Positions 48,823 through 59,090 of a stretch of DNA of 64,000 nucleotides are shown here, one piece after another. Below the pieces are notes generated by a model, which worked only from the letters and a program-made list of their open reading frames with translations, ran no database searches and was not told where the DNA came from. Source of the stretch: Flammeovirgaceae bacterium. Its GTDB lineage: Bacteria; Bacteroidota; Bacteroidia; Cytophagales; Cyclobacteriaceae. The DNA lies in the NCBI GenBank assembly GCA_023251155.1, contig JAHEZH010000003.1, positions 45,487 to 109,486 of the forward strand, written 5' to 3'. Every line of letters begins with the position of its first letter. Position 1 is the first letter of the stretch. Made by a program: the position numbers and the translations under genes.

Positions 48823-50136
48823 ATGAAAACGCGTGTGTGGAATTATTTGCTGCCGCTGCTTTTTCTGATGTCAGGAACAGCCGCAATTGCTCAGGACCAG
48901 AATGATGCTTCTGTTCCTGGTGACAACTTTAGCCTGGAAGGCGCTCTTGACCTGTTTAAGAAATCTGCCTCACCGGAAGAGTTTGAGAAAATGCTCAACT
49001 CATCCGACTCCAAAGTGAATAACCTGGATTTGAATGGTGATGGCAAAACCGATTATATCCGTGTGGTCGATAAAAATGAAGGCAATGTACATGCTTTTAT
49101 TCTTCAATCTGTGATCTCTGAAAATGAAAGCCAGGACGTGGCCGTCATTGAGTTGGAAAAGCTTGGTGATGGCAAAGCACGCTTGCAGATTATCGGTGAT
49201 GAAGATGTGTATGGACAAGAAACCATTATTGAACCCACACAAGACGTACGCATAAATGCCGGGAGCAGTACAGCCCGCACCACAGTAAATGTCTGGGCAT
49301 GGCCGTCTGTTCAGTATGTGTATGGACCCTACTACCATCCGTGGGTATCTCCATGGGGTTGGGCTTATTATCCCGGCTGGTGGAGTCCATGGAATCCGGT
49401 TGCCTATGCCGTGTACAATCCATGGTGGGTTCCTTACCGGGCATACTATAGTCCTTGTTATTCTTATCGCATAGGGTATGCTCACCGCATGTATCGTCCT
49501 TATCGCACTACATCGGTAATTGTATATAACCGCCACTCTACGCAAATCAACCACTATCGTTCACAAAATAATTACTATTCAAACAATGGAAGGAGCCATT
49601 ATAGTCGTGGCACGTACGATGGTAATAACGGTCGTCACTCCAACAATGATGGTGGTCGCCAAACCTATTACGATAAAAATCATGGTAACGGTAATAGTCG
49701 CTCATCCTGGTCGGGTGCCGATAGAAACAGTAACCACAATCGTTCATCATGGTCAGGCGGAAACACTAGCCGCTCGTCATGGAGGAGCAGTAACGATAAC
49801 ACACGTTCCGGTTTCAATCAGGGAGGACGATCTGTCGGTGGTTCTTCCGACGGCAGCACCGCCCACTTCAGTGATCAGCAACGATCATCCTGGGGAAGCC
49901 GATTCAACTCGGGAGGCGGTAACAGTAACACAAGAAGTAACAGTGCAAATAACAACTGGCAACAGCGCTCATTCAATCATTCAGGATCGAACGGAAGAGG
50001 CTCAGGAAATTCAGGAGCTCAATTCAGCAGACCTCAGGGTAGTAGCGGGGGGTCCTTCCATCGCTCCGCTCCAAGTGGTGGAGCAGGGGGTGGAGGTGGA
50101 TCTCACTCCGCAGGAGGCAGTAGAGGAAGACATTAG
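48823..50136 (+). CDS. Secreted protein with EF-hand-like loop, W/Y/P-rich segment and Ser/Gly/Asn/Arg-rich tail
   Basis: Signal peptide; DLNGDGKTDYIRVVD; YYHPWVSPWGWAYYPGWWSPWNP; repeated RSSWSG motifs; poly-Gly tail. Confidence 0.8.
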   Translation: MKTRVWNYLLPLLFLMSGTAAIAQDQNDASVPGDNFSLEGALDLFKKSASPEEFEKMLNSSDSKVNNLDLNGDGKTDYIRVVDKNEGNVHAFILQSVISENESQDVAVIELEKLGDGKARLQIIGDEDVYGQETIIEPTQDVRINAGSSTARTTVNVWAWPSVQYVYGPYYHPWVSPWGWAYYPGWWSPWNPVAYAVYNPWWVPYRAYYSPCYSYRIGYAHRMYRPYRTTSVIVYNRHSTQINHYRSQNNYYSNNGRSHYSRGTYDGNNGRHSNNDGGRQTYYDKNHGNGNSRSSWSGADRNSNHNRSSWSGGNTSRSSWRSSNDNTRSGFNQGGRSVGGSSDGSTAHFSDQQRSSWGSRFNSGGGNSNTRSNSANNNWQQRSFNHSGSNGRGSGNSGAQFSRPQGSSGGSFHRSAPSGGAGGGGGSHSAGGSRGRH

Positions 50137-50145
50137 TCTTCCTCT
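50122..50145 (+). terminator. Terminator overlapping the stop codon of 48823..50136
   Basis: agaggaagac (50122-50131) / gtcttcctct (50136-50145), 4-nt loop, T8 tract. Confidence 0.8.
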
Positions 50146-50312
50146 TTTTTTTGACCAAATGCTCTTTTGTTTAGCTCAATGTAAAACGTATAATGCGGCA
50201 AATCTTCCTTCCTTTTCAAAAGAGTTTGCTACGGTAGTTAATGATCAAGTAGAAAAAGATGGTATTTCTCGCTAAAAACGAAAAGTGTGGCCGTCAAAAA
50301 ACAGAAGGCAGC

Positions 50313-50894
50313 TTAGATTTTATTCTTATACGCCACTCTTTTTAGCAGGGATGCTATCTCCTTTTGCACTTCTTTACCTGCATCTTCATTGTACCCGTTT
50401 TGCAAAGCAGTCTTGGTTGTTTCAACGTCTGCTGTGATCGCCATGAGTTCATCGTAAATCTTCTGACGTGCCTCAGGGCGTGGGCCCCATGTGGCAAGAT
50501 CATTTCCTGCAGTATCACGAATGATTAATTTAGGAATCGATTTTCCGTTTCTGGTCAGGTAGTCATTAATACGAAAAGGTTTTGCGTCTCTCAATTCATA
50601 ATCAACCGTGATCAATGGATTGAGTTGAGACATGAGATGAAGAAAGGGAACACTATGAGCCGCATCGCCACACCAGGGTTCGGTTATGATAATCCATTGT
50701 TGTGGCTCCCTGATTTCACTCATTAACTGGATTACCTCCTCCGACAATTTTGCTTTCTTCAGCCAGCGATTACTACGCGACCAATTGAGTTTAGTGTAAT
50801 TATAATAATCCGGCTTACTGTAAGGAAGTGGTAAATCTTCCGGGTTCTTATCTACAATACTTTTGTGATAAGCGAGGTAGGTATCAAAGTTCAT
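50313..50894 (-). CDS. Thioredoxin-family protein
   Basis: QQWIIITEPWCGDAAHSVPFLHLMSQ; NGKSIPKLIIRD. Confidence 0.85.
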   Translation of the reverse strand: MNFDTYLAYHKSIVDKNPEDLPLPYSKPDYYNYTKLNWSRSNRWLKKAKLSEEVIQLMSEIREPQQWIIITEPWCGDAAHSVPFLHLMSQLNPLITVDYELRDAKPFRINDYLTRNGKSIPKLIIRDTAGNDLATWGPRPEARQKIYDELMAITADVETTKTALQNGYNEDAGKEVQKEIASLLKRVAYKNKI

Positions 50895-51039
50895 GATTCA
50901 CGATTATGCAATCGTAATTATTGCATTCGTCAAATAAAACACGATAGGAGGGCAGATAGTTCGTGTCTGGATCGTTGCCTCTGAATAGTAAAAGTGATCA
51001 ATCGTCCGGATTGAACGCTGATCAAATATCCGTGCAAAC

Positions 51040-51074
51040 AAAAAAGCCGCTCTCATTACGAAAGCGGCTTTTTT
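51040..51074 (-). terminator. Terminator of the zinc metallopeptidase gene
   Basis: aaaaaagccgct (51040-51051) / agcggctttttt (51063-51074), perfect 12-bp arms. Confidence 0.85.
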
Positions 51075-51092
51075 CTATACTCTAATTACTAT

Positions 51093-51791
51093 TTAGTCAC
51101 GATCACCACCGAGGTATAGCATCAAGTAGTAAACTAATGTGGTTACGGCACCAATAGCGGCTACTACATAAGTCATGGCCGCCCACTTCAAGGCATCTTT
51201 CGCCATGTCATGTTCAGCACGGGTAACAATGCCACGTGATTCTACCCATGCCAAGGCACGCTTGCTTGCATCAAACTCCACAGGCAATGTGATTAATGAA
51301 AACAATGCGAACACGCCATAACAAATAATGATTATCAGCAATGCTGTCTTCCAGGGAAGAAAGCTTCCTGCGAAAAATGCACCAAACATCATCGCCATCA
51401 TCATGAAGTTCAATATCTGCGCACTTACATTCTGAATAGGAACTAATGCCGAACGAAGTTGTAGCATACTATACGCCTTAGCATGTTGAACTGCGTGACC
51501 ACATTCGTGAGCAGCCACTGCAGTAGCTGCTGCATTTCTCCCATGATATACATCCTGGCTAAGATTTACCGTTTTAGCAGATGGATTATAATGGTCCGTC
51601 AACTGGCCTTCTACGCTCAATACCTGAACATCATTAATTCCATTGTCGGCAAGCATAAGGCGGGCTACTTCTGCGCCTGTTAAATCTTTGCTCAGATGCA
51701 TCTGAGCATACTCTTTGAATTTACTCTTCATGCGTGAACTAACCATCCAGCCGATGAGCATAAAAAACAAACCTATTATTAAAGCTCCCAT
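51093..51791 (-). CDS. Membrane zinc metallopeptidase (YugP-like)
   Basis: HYNPSAKTVNLSQDVYHGRNAAATAVAAHECGHAVQHAKAY, TM helices. Confidence 0.94.
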   Translation of the reverse strand: MGALIIGLFFMLIGWMVSSRMKSKFKEYAQMHLSKDLTGAEVARLMLADNGINDVQVLSVEGQLTDHYNPSAKTVNLSQDVYHGRNAAATAVAAHECGHAVQHAKAYSMLQLRSALVPIQNVSAQILNFMMMAMMFGAFFAGSFLPWKTALLIIIICYGVFALFSLITLPVEFDASKRALAWVESRGIVTRAEHDMAKDALKWAAMTYVVAAIGAVTTLVYYLMLYLGGDRD

Positions 51792-51799
51792 AATTTATA

Positions 51800-52291
51800 T
51801 TATTTGTTTATCGTCTTTTTTATTTTCTCTACTATACGTGTGGTGGAATACCCGGGTACAAAATCAATCGTCTTCACCACACCTCCATGCTTTTTAACAA
51901 CATCTGCGCCAACGATGTTTTCTGCCAAATAGTCACTTCCTTTAACGAGCACATCGGGCACCAGTTGCGTAATCAGGTCCAGTGGGGTATCTTCATTGAA
52001 GAAAACCACCAGATCCACAAACTGAAAAGAGGCCATAATCCGCGAACGCGATGTGTTGTCTTGCAGCGGTCTTTCAGGGCCTTTAAAGCGGCTGACAGAG
52101 TTATCGGTATTCAAGCCCACCACTAAACGGTCTCCCAGGTTTCTGGCTTTTTCAAGATAGTCCACATGGCCAAGATGCACTAAGTCAAAGCAGCCGTTAG
52201 TGAAAACGACTTTCTCTCCTTTCGCTTTCCATGCTGCTACCTGCCTGGTCGCTTCTTCAAGTGTTTTTATTTTATCTGACGATTTTTCCAT
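51800..52291 (-). CDS. rfaE2: D-glycero-beta-D-manno-heptose 1-phosphate adenylyltransferase
   Basis: KVVFTNGCFDLVHLGHVDYLEKARNLGDRLVVGLNTDNSVSRFKG; KGSDYLAENIVGADVVKKHGG. Confidence 0.93.
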   Translation of the reverse strand: MEKSSDKIKTLEEATRQVAAWKAKGEKVVFTNGCFDLVHLGHVDYLEKARNLGDRLVVGLNTDNSVSRFKGPERPLQDNTSRSRIMASFQFVDLVVFFNEDTPLDLITQLVPDVLVKGSDYLAENIVGADVVKKHGGVVKTIDFVPGYSTTRIVEKIKKTINK

Positions 52292-53265
52292 CCGATGAGT
52301 AGATAACTTGTGATCAAAGATATGAGTCCGAATACAATGAAGATGATGGTCTGCCAGCCGTGAAAGATGAACACAAAAGCAATGGCATCCGCTTTCGGAA
52401 GATGGTATAACATGACCAGCCCCAGTGGCACAATGGTGTGATACGAGCCCGCACCACCAGGAAGCGGGGCCGCCATGGCAATAGCACCAATGGCAAACAA
52501 GGTCATCACAGCACTAAAGCCAAGTTCACTGGTTTCAGGAAACGCTTTTACAACAAAATAAGTCATGAAGAAATACAGCAACCAGATGAGTACCGAATAG
52601 AAAATGAACAAGCCCTTCTTCTCCAGGCGAAAAACAGCAAGCAATCCCTCTTTAAATCCATCAAAAAGTTTTTTAACTTTTTCATTCTTACGAAGAATAA
52701 AAAAGGCGGTGACACCCACTCCGATGAGTACCACCCCACCAAGCACGATCCACAACGGGAAACCCCTGTCGGTGGCAAACGGAAGTGTAGCAATAAAACC
52801 TTCCAGCTTATCCCACTCAATAATGAAAGAAGCAACGATGATCACAAACAAACAGATGACATCTACAATACGCTCCACGACCACCGTGCCAAATGAAACT
52901 TCTACCGGAGTATTCTCCAGTTTATACAAATTATAGCAGCGCGACACTTCTCCTCCACGCGGTATGACCAGGTTGATGAGATAACCCACCATCACCGAAA
53001 GGAAACTATTGCCCAGGCTGATATGATTATGGGTAGGGATGAGCACCAGTCGCCATCGCTCTGCGCGAATCACATGACTAAGAATAACGGCAACTGCTAC
53101 TAATAAAAGGTAGCCCTTATCTGACTTCTCCCATGCGCTCCAGATAAATTCAGCTTTATTTTCGCCTTCGCCCACCTGCAGTGAACGCAGTGATAACCAA
53201 AGCAAGCCGCTGGTAAGCAGCAGCATGATGATGTACTGAATAACTGTTTTGATTTTTTGATTCAC
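52267..53265 (-). CDS. Lysylphosphatidylglycerol synthetase-like flippase (UPF0104) membrane protein
   Basis: LGNSFLSVMVGYLINLVIPRGGEVSRCYNLYK, AMAAPLPGGAGSYHTIVPLGL; multiple TM. Confidence 0.88.
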   Translation of the reverse strand: MNQKIKTVIQYIIMLLLTSGLLWLSLRSLQVGEGENKAEFIWSAWEKSDKGYLLLVAVAVILSHVIRAERWRLVLIPTHNHISLGNSFLSVMVGYLINLVIPRGGEVSRCYNLYKLENTPVEVSFGTVVVERIVDVICLFVIIVASFIIEWDKLEGFIATLPFATDRGFPLWIVLGGVVLIGVGVTAFFILRKNEKVKKLFDGFKEGLLAVFRLEKKGLFIFYSVLIWLLYFFMTYFVVKAFPETSELGFSAVMTLFAIGAIAMAAPLPGGAGSYHTIVPLGLVMLYHLPKADAIAFVFIFHGWQTIIFIVFGLISLITSYLLIGWKNRQIK

Positions 53266-53346
53266 GGAAGTTTGTCGAAGACGTTTTGTCGAGTAAGCGA
53301 ATTACGGTCTTTTAAGTAAGACTTATAACTGCCTTGAAACTAAACT

Positions 53347-53694
53347 TTAGTTTAATTTATTGTCAGGATCAGGAAAAATGATCCAGGGTTTGAACTGTTT
53401 TGCTTCCTCAAAGTCCATGGAGGCATAAGAGATGATGATAACAATATCACCTACCTGGGCTTTGCGCGCAGCGGGTCCGTTCAGGCAAACTGTACCCGTG
53501 TTGCGGGCTCCCTTGATCACATAGGTTTCAAGGCGCTCACCATTATTCACATTTACCACCGTTACTTTCTCTCCTTCTATAAAATTGGCGGCTTCCATCA
53601 ATGCTTCATCGATCGTAATGCTGCCTACGTAGTGCAGTTCTGCCTGCGTTATTTTTGCACGGTGTATTTTCGATTTTAAAACTTCAATTCTCAT
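53347..53694 (-). CDS. panD: Aspartate 1-decarboxylase
   Basis: [22 protein letters not shown] (G-S self-cleavage site), [35 protein letters not shown]. Confidence 0.97.
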   Translation of the reverse strand: MRIEVLKSKIHRAKITQAELHYVGSITIDEALMEAANFIEGEKVTVVNVNNGERLETYVIKGARNTGTVCLNGPAARKAQVGDIVIIISYASMDFEEAKQFKPWIIFPDPDNKLN

Positions 53695-54539
53695 TCTTCC
53701 AATAATAGATTATCAATTAATCTTATTTCACCTACATAGCCAGCTATTAATAAAACAGCTGCACTCCGGTCAGTAACATTATTCAATGGATTTAAGTTTT
53801 TACGGTCCGCCAATGCGATATACTCAAGTTTTACTTCGGGCTGCGCTTCGCATTTCCTTTTTACTTCTTCTTCAATCTGTTTCCAGCTTTTCCCCTGCTC
53901 CAACAAGCTTTTGGCGAGCAATAATGACTGGTAGAATACAATAGCACGCTGCCGCTGATCAGGTGCCAGCCTCATATTGCGTGACGACATGGCCAGACCA
54001 TCTTTTTCCCGCACAATGGGAACTGCTTTCAGGCGCAGATCAAAAAGTAATTCCTCTTTTAATCGTGTGATGACTGCAAACTGCTGATAGTCTTTCTGTC
54101 CGAAATATGCCACATCGGGTTGTACTATATTGAAAAGTTTGGAAACCACTAATCCTACGCCACTAAAATGGCCGGGACGAAACTTGCCTTCCAGAATTTT
54201 ATCCAGGTCACCAAAATCCATTTTTAGTTCACTGGCAGCAGCATACATTGCTTCATTGGCAGGAGCAAAGAGCACATCGCAACCGGCTTCTTCTAACATG
54301 GCCGAATCTTTTTCCAATAACCGGGGATATTTTGCCAGATCACTGGCATTATTGAACTGCGTTGGGTTCACATAAATACTGCAAACGGTAAGGTCATTCT
54401 CAGCCCTGGAATTGCCGATCAGAGTTAGGTGACCCGGATGAAGAGCACCCATGGTAGGCACCAGCCCGATGGATAACTTTCTTTCTTTCTGAATCTTCAA
54501 ATAGGCCCTGAGGGGCGCAATTTGCTTGAAAATCTCCAT
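53691..54539 (-). CDS. panC: Pantothenate synthetase (pantoate-beta-alanine ligase)
   Basis: [71 protein letters not shown]. Confidence 0.97.
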   Translation of the reverse strand: MEIFKQIAPLRAYLKIQKERKLSIGLVPTMGALHPGHLTLIGNSRAENDLTVCSIYVNPTQFNNASDLAKYPRLLEKDSAMLEEAGCDVLFAPANEAMYAAASELKMDFGDLDKILEGKFRPGHFSGVGLVVSKLFNIVQPDVAYFGQKDYQQFAVITRLKEELLFDLRLKAVPIVREKDGLAMSSRNMRLAPDQRQRAIVFYQSLLLAKSLLEQGKSWKQIEEEVKRKCEAQPEVKLEYIALADRKNLNPLNNVTDRSAAVLLIAGYVGEIRLIDNLLLEE

Positions 54540-54659
54540 TTATTGGCTTTTTTGAAGGGTCGCAAATATAGGCTTTAGAATTGATTGTGAGTTGAATACG
54601 GGGTTTATTTTGCGTACCTTCGTGCCTCGATTTTCTTTTCTGATTAAAAACAGCCAAAT

Positions 54660-55463
54660 ATGTCAAAGATTCGAATTCTGTATGTAGCCAGTGAGATTAA
54701 TCCTTTTCTGCAAACCACCGAGGTATCTGAGTTTGTCCGCAAACTGCCTCAGGCCATGCAGGAAAAAGGGATGGAGATCAGAATACTGGTGCCGAGGTTT
54801 GGGTTGATTAATGAAAGAAAGAACAGATTGCACGAGGTAGTGCGCCTTTCAGGAATCAACATCGCAGTGGGGGACGAAGAGAAGCCTTTGATTATCAAGG
54901 TTGCATCTATTCCAAATGCAAAATTACAAGTTTACTTTATTGACAACGAAGATTATTTCCACCGCAAGCATGTATTCCACGATAAGGAAAACAAGTTTTA
55001 CGAGGACAATGATGAGCGTGCTATCTTCTTCTGTAAAGGAGTGATTGAAACCGTTCGCAAACTGGGATGGGCTCCTGACATCGTTCATTGCAACGACTGG
55101 ATCACCAGCTTTATTCCGTTGTATTTAAAGACAACCTATAAGAACGATCCGCTGTTTAAGAACACTAAAACCGTATTTACGATTTACAACAACAGCTTCA
55201 CCCATAAATTTAAAGGTGACCTGATGGGTAAAGCGAAAATGATGGACATCGAAGATAGCATGATGAGCCATTTAAAAACTGCGGATTACGAAGGGTTTAT
55301 TAAATTGGGGGCCCAATGGTCGGATATCGTTTCCCTTGCCGGAGACAATAAAAAACTGGAGGGATTAGTTAAGAAGCTTAAAGAAAATAAGATTGAGACC
55401 ATTGAAAAAGACGATAACTACACCGAATCGTTCTATACCATTTATAACGAGCTCGTTGGCTAA
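54660..55463 (+). CDS. Glycogen/starch synthase catalytic-domain (GT5 N-terminal) protein, no GT1 domain
   Basis: KIRILYVASEINPFLQTTEVSEFVRKLPQAMQEKGMEIRILVPRFG, PDIVHCNDWITSFIPLYLK, KTVFTIYNNSF; stops at 267 aa. Confidence 0.85.
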   Translation: MSKIRILYVASEINPFLQTTEVSEFVRKLPQAMQEKGMEIRILVPRFGLINERKNRLHEVVRLSGINIAVGDEEKPLIIKVASIPNAKLQVYFIDNEDYFHRKHVFHDKENKFYEDNDERAIFFCKGVIETVRKLGWAPDIVHCNDWITSFIPLYLKTTYKNDPLFKNTKTVFTIYNNSFTHKFKGDLMGKAKMMDIEDSMMSHLKTADYEGFIKLGAQWSDIVSLAGDNKKLEGLVKKLKENKIETIEKDDNYTESFYTIYNELVG

Positions 55464-57000
55464 AACCAGCCTGCTGTTTTTTGTTGTCCTCTTTTTGTTT
55501 TCCTGTGAGGAAGACGTGAATACGGTCGGGTTCAAACCCGACCGTAACGCTTTCAAGGTACGCTACGTGGAAATTGAACTTCCTTCCAGTGTGCTTCTTG
55601 GGCATTCTGTTGTTACCTCCAATGTATTTTCCAGTACGAGTGGCACTACACCCCGATTATTGGTAGGTAGCTACCAGGATAGCAAATTCGGAAAAATACA
55701 GGCAGAATCATTTATTCAATTCAGACCCACCTCACCGACTCAGGTATTACCTACTGATGCGGCCTTCGAATCACTTACCCTGTATATAAGTCTGGATTAT
55801 TATACCTACGGATCACGCGAAGCATCCACGGTATCATTTCAGGTACATCAGGTTACAGACAGCTTAATCACGGAAGCAAAATATTATAATAATTCCATTA
55901 CCGATTATAATAGCATGGTGCTGGGCTCTGTCAGTAAAACCATTGACCCTGTTTCTTTTGATGATATCTATACGAAGAACAACGATGGTGATGCAACAAA
56001 TAATGTAATTGACTCATTGGCCATTCCTATTAACTCATCCAGTTTTACAACCGATCTTTTCAACTTGGCGAAGGCTAGTGTTGCCACAACCACTACCAAT
56101 GCTACCACCGGAGTGACTACTACCACTTATTCTACTACACCCGAATTTTCTAACTTCAGAAAATTCAGAAGGATTTTTAAAGGACTTGCCTTAAAATCAG
56201 ATGCGTCAAACAAAATTGTTGGTTTCAACCCTTCATCGGGTACCGGTGTTTCCAGGTCTAAAATGGTGTTGAAGTACAACTATACGGACACTAAAGAAAA
56301 ACTTGCCGATGGCACAACACCTAATCCTACCTATAATCAAAAGATCACTGGCAAAGTAGAATTCTCTCTTTACAACGATGGATCAATCAGTTACTCAAAA
56401 ATAACAGCCGATCGTGCTGGTTCTTCTCTTCAAAGTGTAGATGAACTATACAAGCCATTCTATCCCGATGGCGACAATCGTTTTATCAGTTCCGGTGCTC
56501 CTATTATCACCAAATTTGATATCAGCCAGTTCTTTGCCTACACCGATACCATTAAAAATTTACTCATCAACTCGGCCGAGATTACCATTGATCCGGATGA
56601 AGCGAATTCGTACAAAATGCCTGACAATCTTGGATTTAGAATTTTGAATACGAAAAATGATTTTCTCAAAAGCTCTGATACTGTTTCAAATTTGTATTCC
56701 GGACAGATTGTAGTAGATGGAGATGGGTATTTTATGCTTGGCGATGCAACTTCTTCAGCAAGCTCAATAAAAAATTTCCCCCTGACACAAAAAGATAATG
56801 TGTATAGCTACAGCGCCAATTTCACCCGATACCTGCAAACTTTGTATGGGTTTACGGATAAGTCACTGCGACTGCAACAGTATGCATTGATTCCCCTCAG
56901 TCCGAATATGGGTAAATCAGTAAATCGGTTAGTCTTCAGTAAAAACAACCTGAAGCTCAAGCTATATTATACTACCCCTGTACCGGCAGAAAAAAAATAA
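55456..57000 (+). CDS. DUF4270-family lipoprotein
   Basis: TTG at 55456 gives signal peptide MAKTSLLFFVVLFLFSC; VGFKPDRNAF; NRLVFSKNNLKLKLYYT C-terminus. ORF track starts at 55393. Confidence 0.85.
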   Translation: MAKTSLLFFVVLFLFSCEEDVNTVGFKPDRNAFKVRYVEIELPSSVLLGHSVVTSNVFSSTSGTTPRLLVGSYQDSKFGKIQAESFIQFRPTSPTQVLPTDAAFESLTLYISLDYYTYGSREASTVSFQVHQVTDSLITEAKYYNNSITDYNSMVLGSVSKTIDPVSFDDIYTKNNDGDATNNVIDSLAIPINSSSFTTDLFNLAKASVATTTTNATTGVTTTTYSTTPEFSNFRKFRRIFKGLALKSDASNKIVGFNPSSGTGVSRSKMVLKYNYTDTKEKLADGTTPNPTYNQKITGKVEFSLYNDGSISYSKITADRAGSSLQSVDELYKPFYPDGDNRFISSGAPIITKFDISQFFAYTDTIKNLLINSAEITIDPDEANSYKMPDNLGFRILNTKNDFLKSSDTVSNLYSGQIVVDGDGYFMLGDATSSASSIKNFPLTQKDNVYSYSANFTRYLQTLYGFTDKSLRLQQYALIPLSPNMGKSVNRLVFSKNNLKLKLYYTTPVPAEKK

Positions 57001-57013
57001 CTAAATTGATCGT

Positions 57014-58849
57014 ATGTGTGGAATTGTTGCTTACGTAGGTCATCGTCAAGCCAGCGATGTTATTTTAAAAGGATTGAAGCGACTGGAGTATCGTGGATAC
57101 GATAGTGCCGGTATTGCCTTGCTTAATAAAAGCCTTACTGTTTATAAAAAGAAAGGGAAGGTTTCTGACCTGGAGAATTTTATCAAAGGTCAAAATCTCA
57201 CCAGCCATATTGGTATGGGGCATACCCGCTGGGCTACTCATGGTGAGCCTAACGATGAAAACGCTCACCCCCATTATTCTGCAACCAAAAACCTAGCTAT
57301 TATTCACAATGGCATTATCGAAAATTATTCTTCTTTAAAACAAGAGCTTCTTCGCAAAGGCCACACCTTTTTCAGTGAAACCGATACTGAAGTATTCATT
57401 CACTTTATTGAGGACATCAAAGAAAATGTTGGATGTTCTCTGGATGAAGCTGTGCGCCTAGCCCTCACCAAAGTGGTAGGAGCTTACGCTATTGTGGTGA
57501 TGTCGTTTGAAGAACCCGACTTATTAATAGCTGCTCGCAAAGGCAGTCCACTAGTTGTTGGTGTGGGCAAAGGAGAATTTTTCATGGCATCTGATGCTAC
57601 CCCTATTATTGAATATACCAACGAGGTGGTTTATCTCAATGATCAGGAGCTGGCGATCATCAATAAAGGGAAGCTGACGATCAAGAATACCGCTAATCTT
57701 CCGCTCACTCCCTACATTCAAACCATCGATCTTGAGCTGGAGGCCATTGAGAAAGGTGGTTACGAACATTTCATGCTCAAGGAAATTTTCGAGCAGCCCC
57801 GCTCGATTATGGACTGTATGCGCGGCCGTATGGATTCCGCTTCGGGCCGGTTGACATTAGGCGGCTTACGCGAATACATTAACAAGCTGGTGAATGCGGA
57901 TCGTGTTCTCATCGTGGCCTGCGGAACTTCCTGGCATGCCGGACTGGTGGCTGAATATTTCTTCGAAGAATTCTGTCGCGTACCTGTTGAAGTGGAATAC
58001 GCTTCGGAGTTTCGTTACCGCAATCCGGTTATCCGTGAAGGCGATGTGGTGATTGCTATTTCACAGTCAGGAGAAACAGCCGATACATTAGCGGCCATTG
58101 AACTGGCAAAGTCGAAAGGAGCCATCATTTTTGGAGTATGTAATGTCGTGGGCTCGTCCATACCCCGCACCACACATGCCGGTGCCTACACGCACGCGGG
58201 ACCTGAAATTGGTGTGGCCAGTACAAAAGCATTCACGGCTCAGTTAACCGTGCTTTACATGATTGCGTTAATTGTAGCGCAGCGAAAAGGCACTATCTCG
58301 GAGCAGAAATACCACGAGATGCTGGTAGAGATGGAGAATGTGCCTTCCAAGGTTGAAAAAGCACTGAAACTAAATACCCAGATTCAAATCATTGCCGAGG
58401 AGTTTAAGGATGCGCGCAATTTCATTTACTTAGGTCGCGGATATAATTTCCCTGTTGCTTTAGAAGGTGCTTTGAAGCTGAAAGAAATCTCTTACATCCA
58501 TGCTGAAGGGTATCCGGCCGCAGAAATGAAACATGGCCCTATTGCATTGATTGATCAGGAAATGCCGGTTGTCGTCATTGCTACGAAAGACGGTTCGTAT
58601 GAAAAAGTAGTCTCCAACATTCAGGAAGTAAAAGCCAGAAAAGGCCGGGTGATTTCTATTGTAACAGAAGGGGATACGTTGATTCCTAAAATGTCGGACT
58701 ACGTCATTGAAGTGCCCGCAACAGTTGACCCGTTGATGCCACTCATTTCTGTCATTCCACTGCAGTTGCTCTCTTATCATATTGCGGTGATGCGCGGCTG
58801 TAATGTTGATCAGCCTCGCAATCTTGCGAAATCAGTGACGGTAGAGTAA
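57014..58849 (+). CDS. glmS: Glutamine-fructose-6-phosphate aminotransferase (isomerizing)
   Basis: MCGIVAYVGHRQASDVILKGLKRLEYRGYDSAGIA, HTRWATHGEPNDENAHPH, ISQSGETADTLAA, C-terminal DQPRNLAKSVTVE. Confidence 0.98.
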   Translation: MCGIVAYVGHRQASDVILKGLKRLEYRGYDSAGIALLNKSLTVYKKKGKVSDLENFIKGQNLTSHIGMGHTRWATHGEPNDENAHPHYSATKNLAIIHNGIIENYSSLKQELLRKGHTFFSETDTEVFIHFIEDIKENVGCSLDEAVRLALTKVVGAYAIVVMSFEEPDLLIAARKGSPLVVGVGKGEFFMASDATPIIEYTNEVVYLNDQELAIINKGKLTIKNTANLPLTPYIQTIDLELEAIEKGGYEHFMLKEIFEQPRSIMDCMRGRMDSASGRLTLGGLREYINKLVNADRVLIVACGTSWHAGLVAEYFFEEFCRVPVEVEYASEFRYRNPVIREGDVVIAISQSGETADTLAAIELAKSKGAIIFGVCNVVGSSIPRTTHAGAYTHAGPEIGVASTKAFTAQLTVLYMIALIVAQRKGTISEQKYHEMLVEMENVPSKVEKALKLNTQIQIIAEEFKDARNFIYLGRGYNFPVALEGALKLKEISYIHAEGYPAAEMKHGPIALIDQEMPVVVIATKDGSYEKVVSNIQEVKARKGRVISIVTEGDTLIPKMSDYVIEVPATVDPLMPLISVIPLQLLSYHIAVMRGCNVDQPRNLAKSVTVE

Positions 58850-58873
58850 CAAAAACCAAGGCAGCTAAATACC

Positions 58874-58905
58874 AAAGCCCCAGACCGATATCGGTGTGGG
58901 GCTTT
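58874..58905 (+). terminator. glmS terminator
   Basis: aaagcccca (58874-58882) / tggggcttt (58897-58905), then T-rich tract. Confidence 0.85.
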
Positions 58906-59090
58906 TTCTTTGCCCCTGTTGGCGGAAGACGTAACTCTCTATTGAATTTCAAATTTTTTATTGCTCAGTTATGTACTTTCTACACAGTGAAAATAATTTT
59001 TTTATTATAATTGTGTCGTTGGGCTGCCTCCAGCCCGATACCCCTCCTCCTCAATTTCTGGCGAAGTCTATATTTATTAATAGTTGGCGT

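Noticed and set aside
49000-49554. 184-aa antisense ORF
   Set aside because: Antisense to the same compositionally biased gene; no domain or start context
49520-50275. 251-aa plus-strand ORF overlapping the W/Y-rich protein
   Set aside because: Shifted-frame translation of low-complexity sequence, dominated by T/V/I; the overlapping frame has a signal peptide and structured N-terminus
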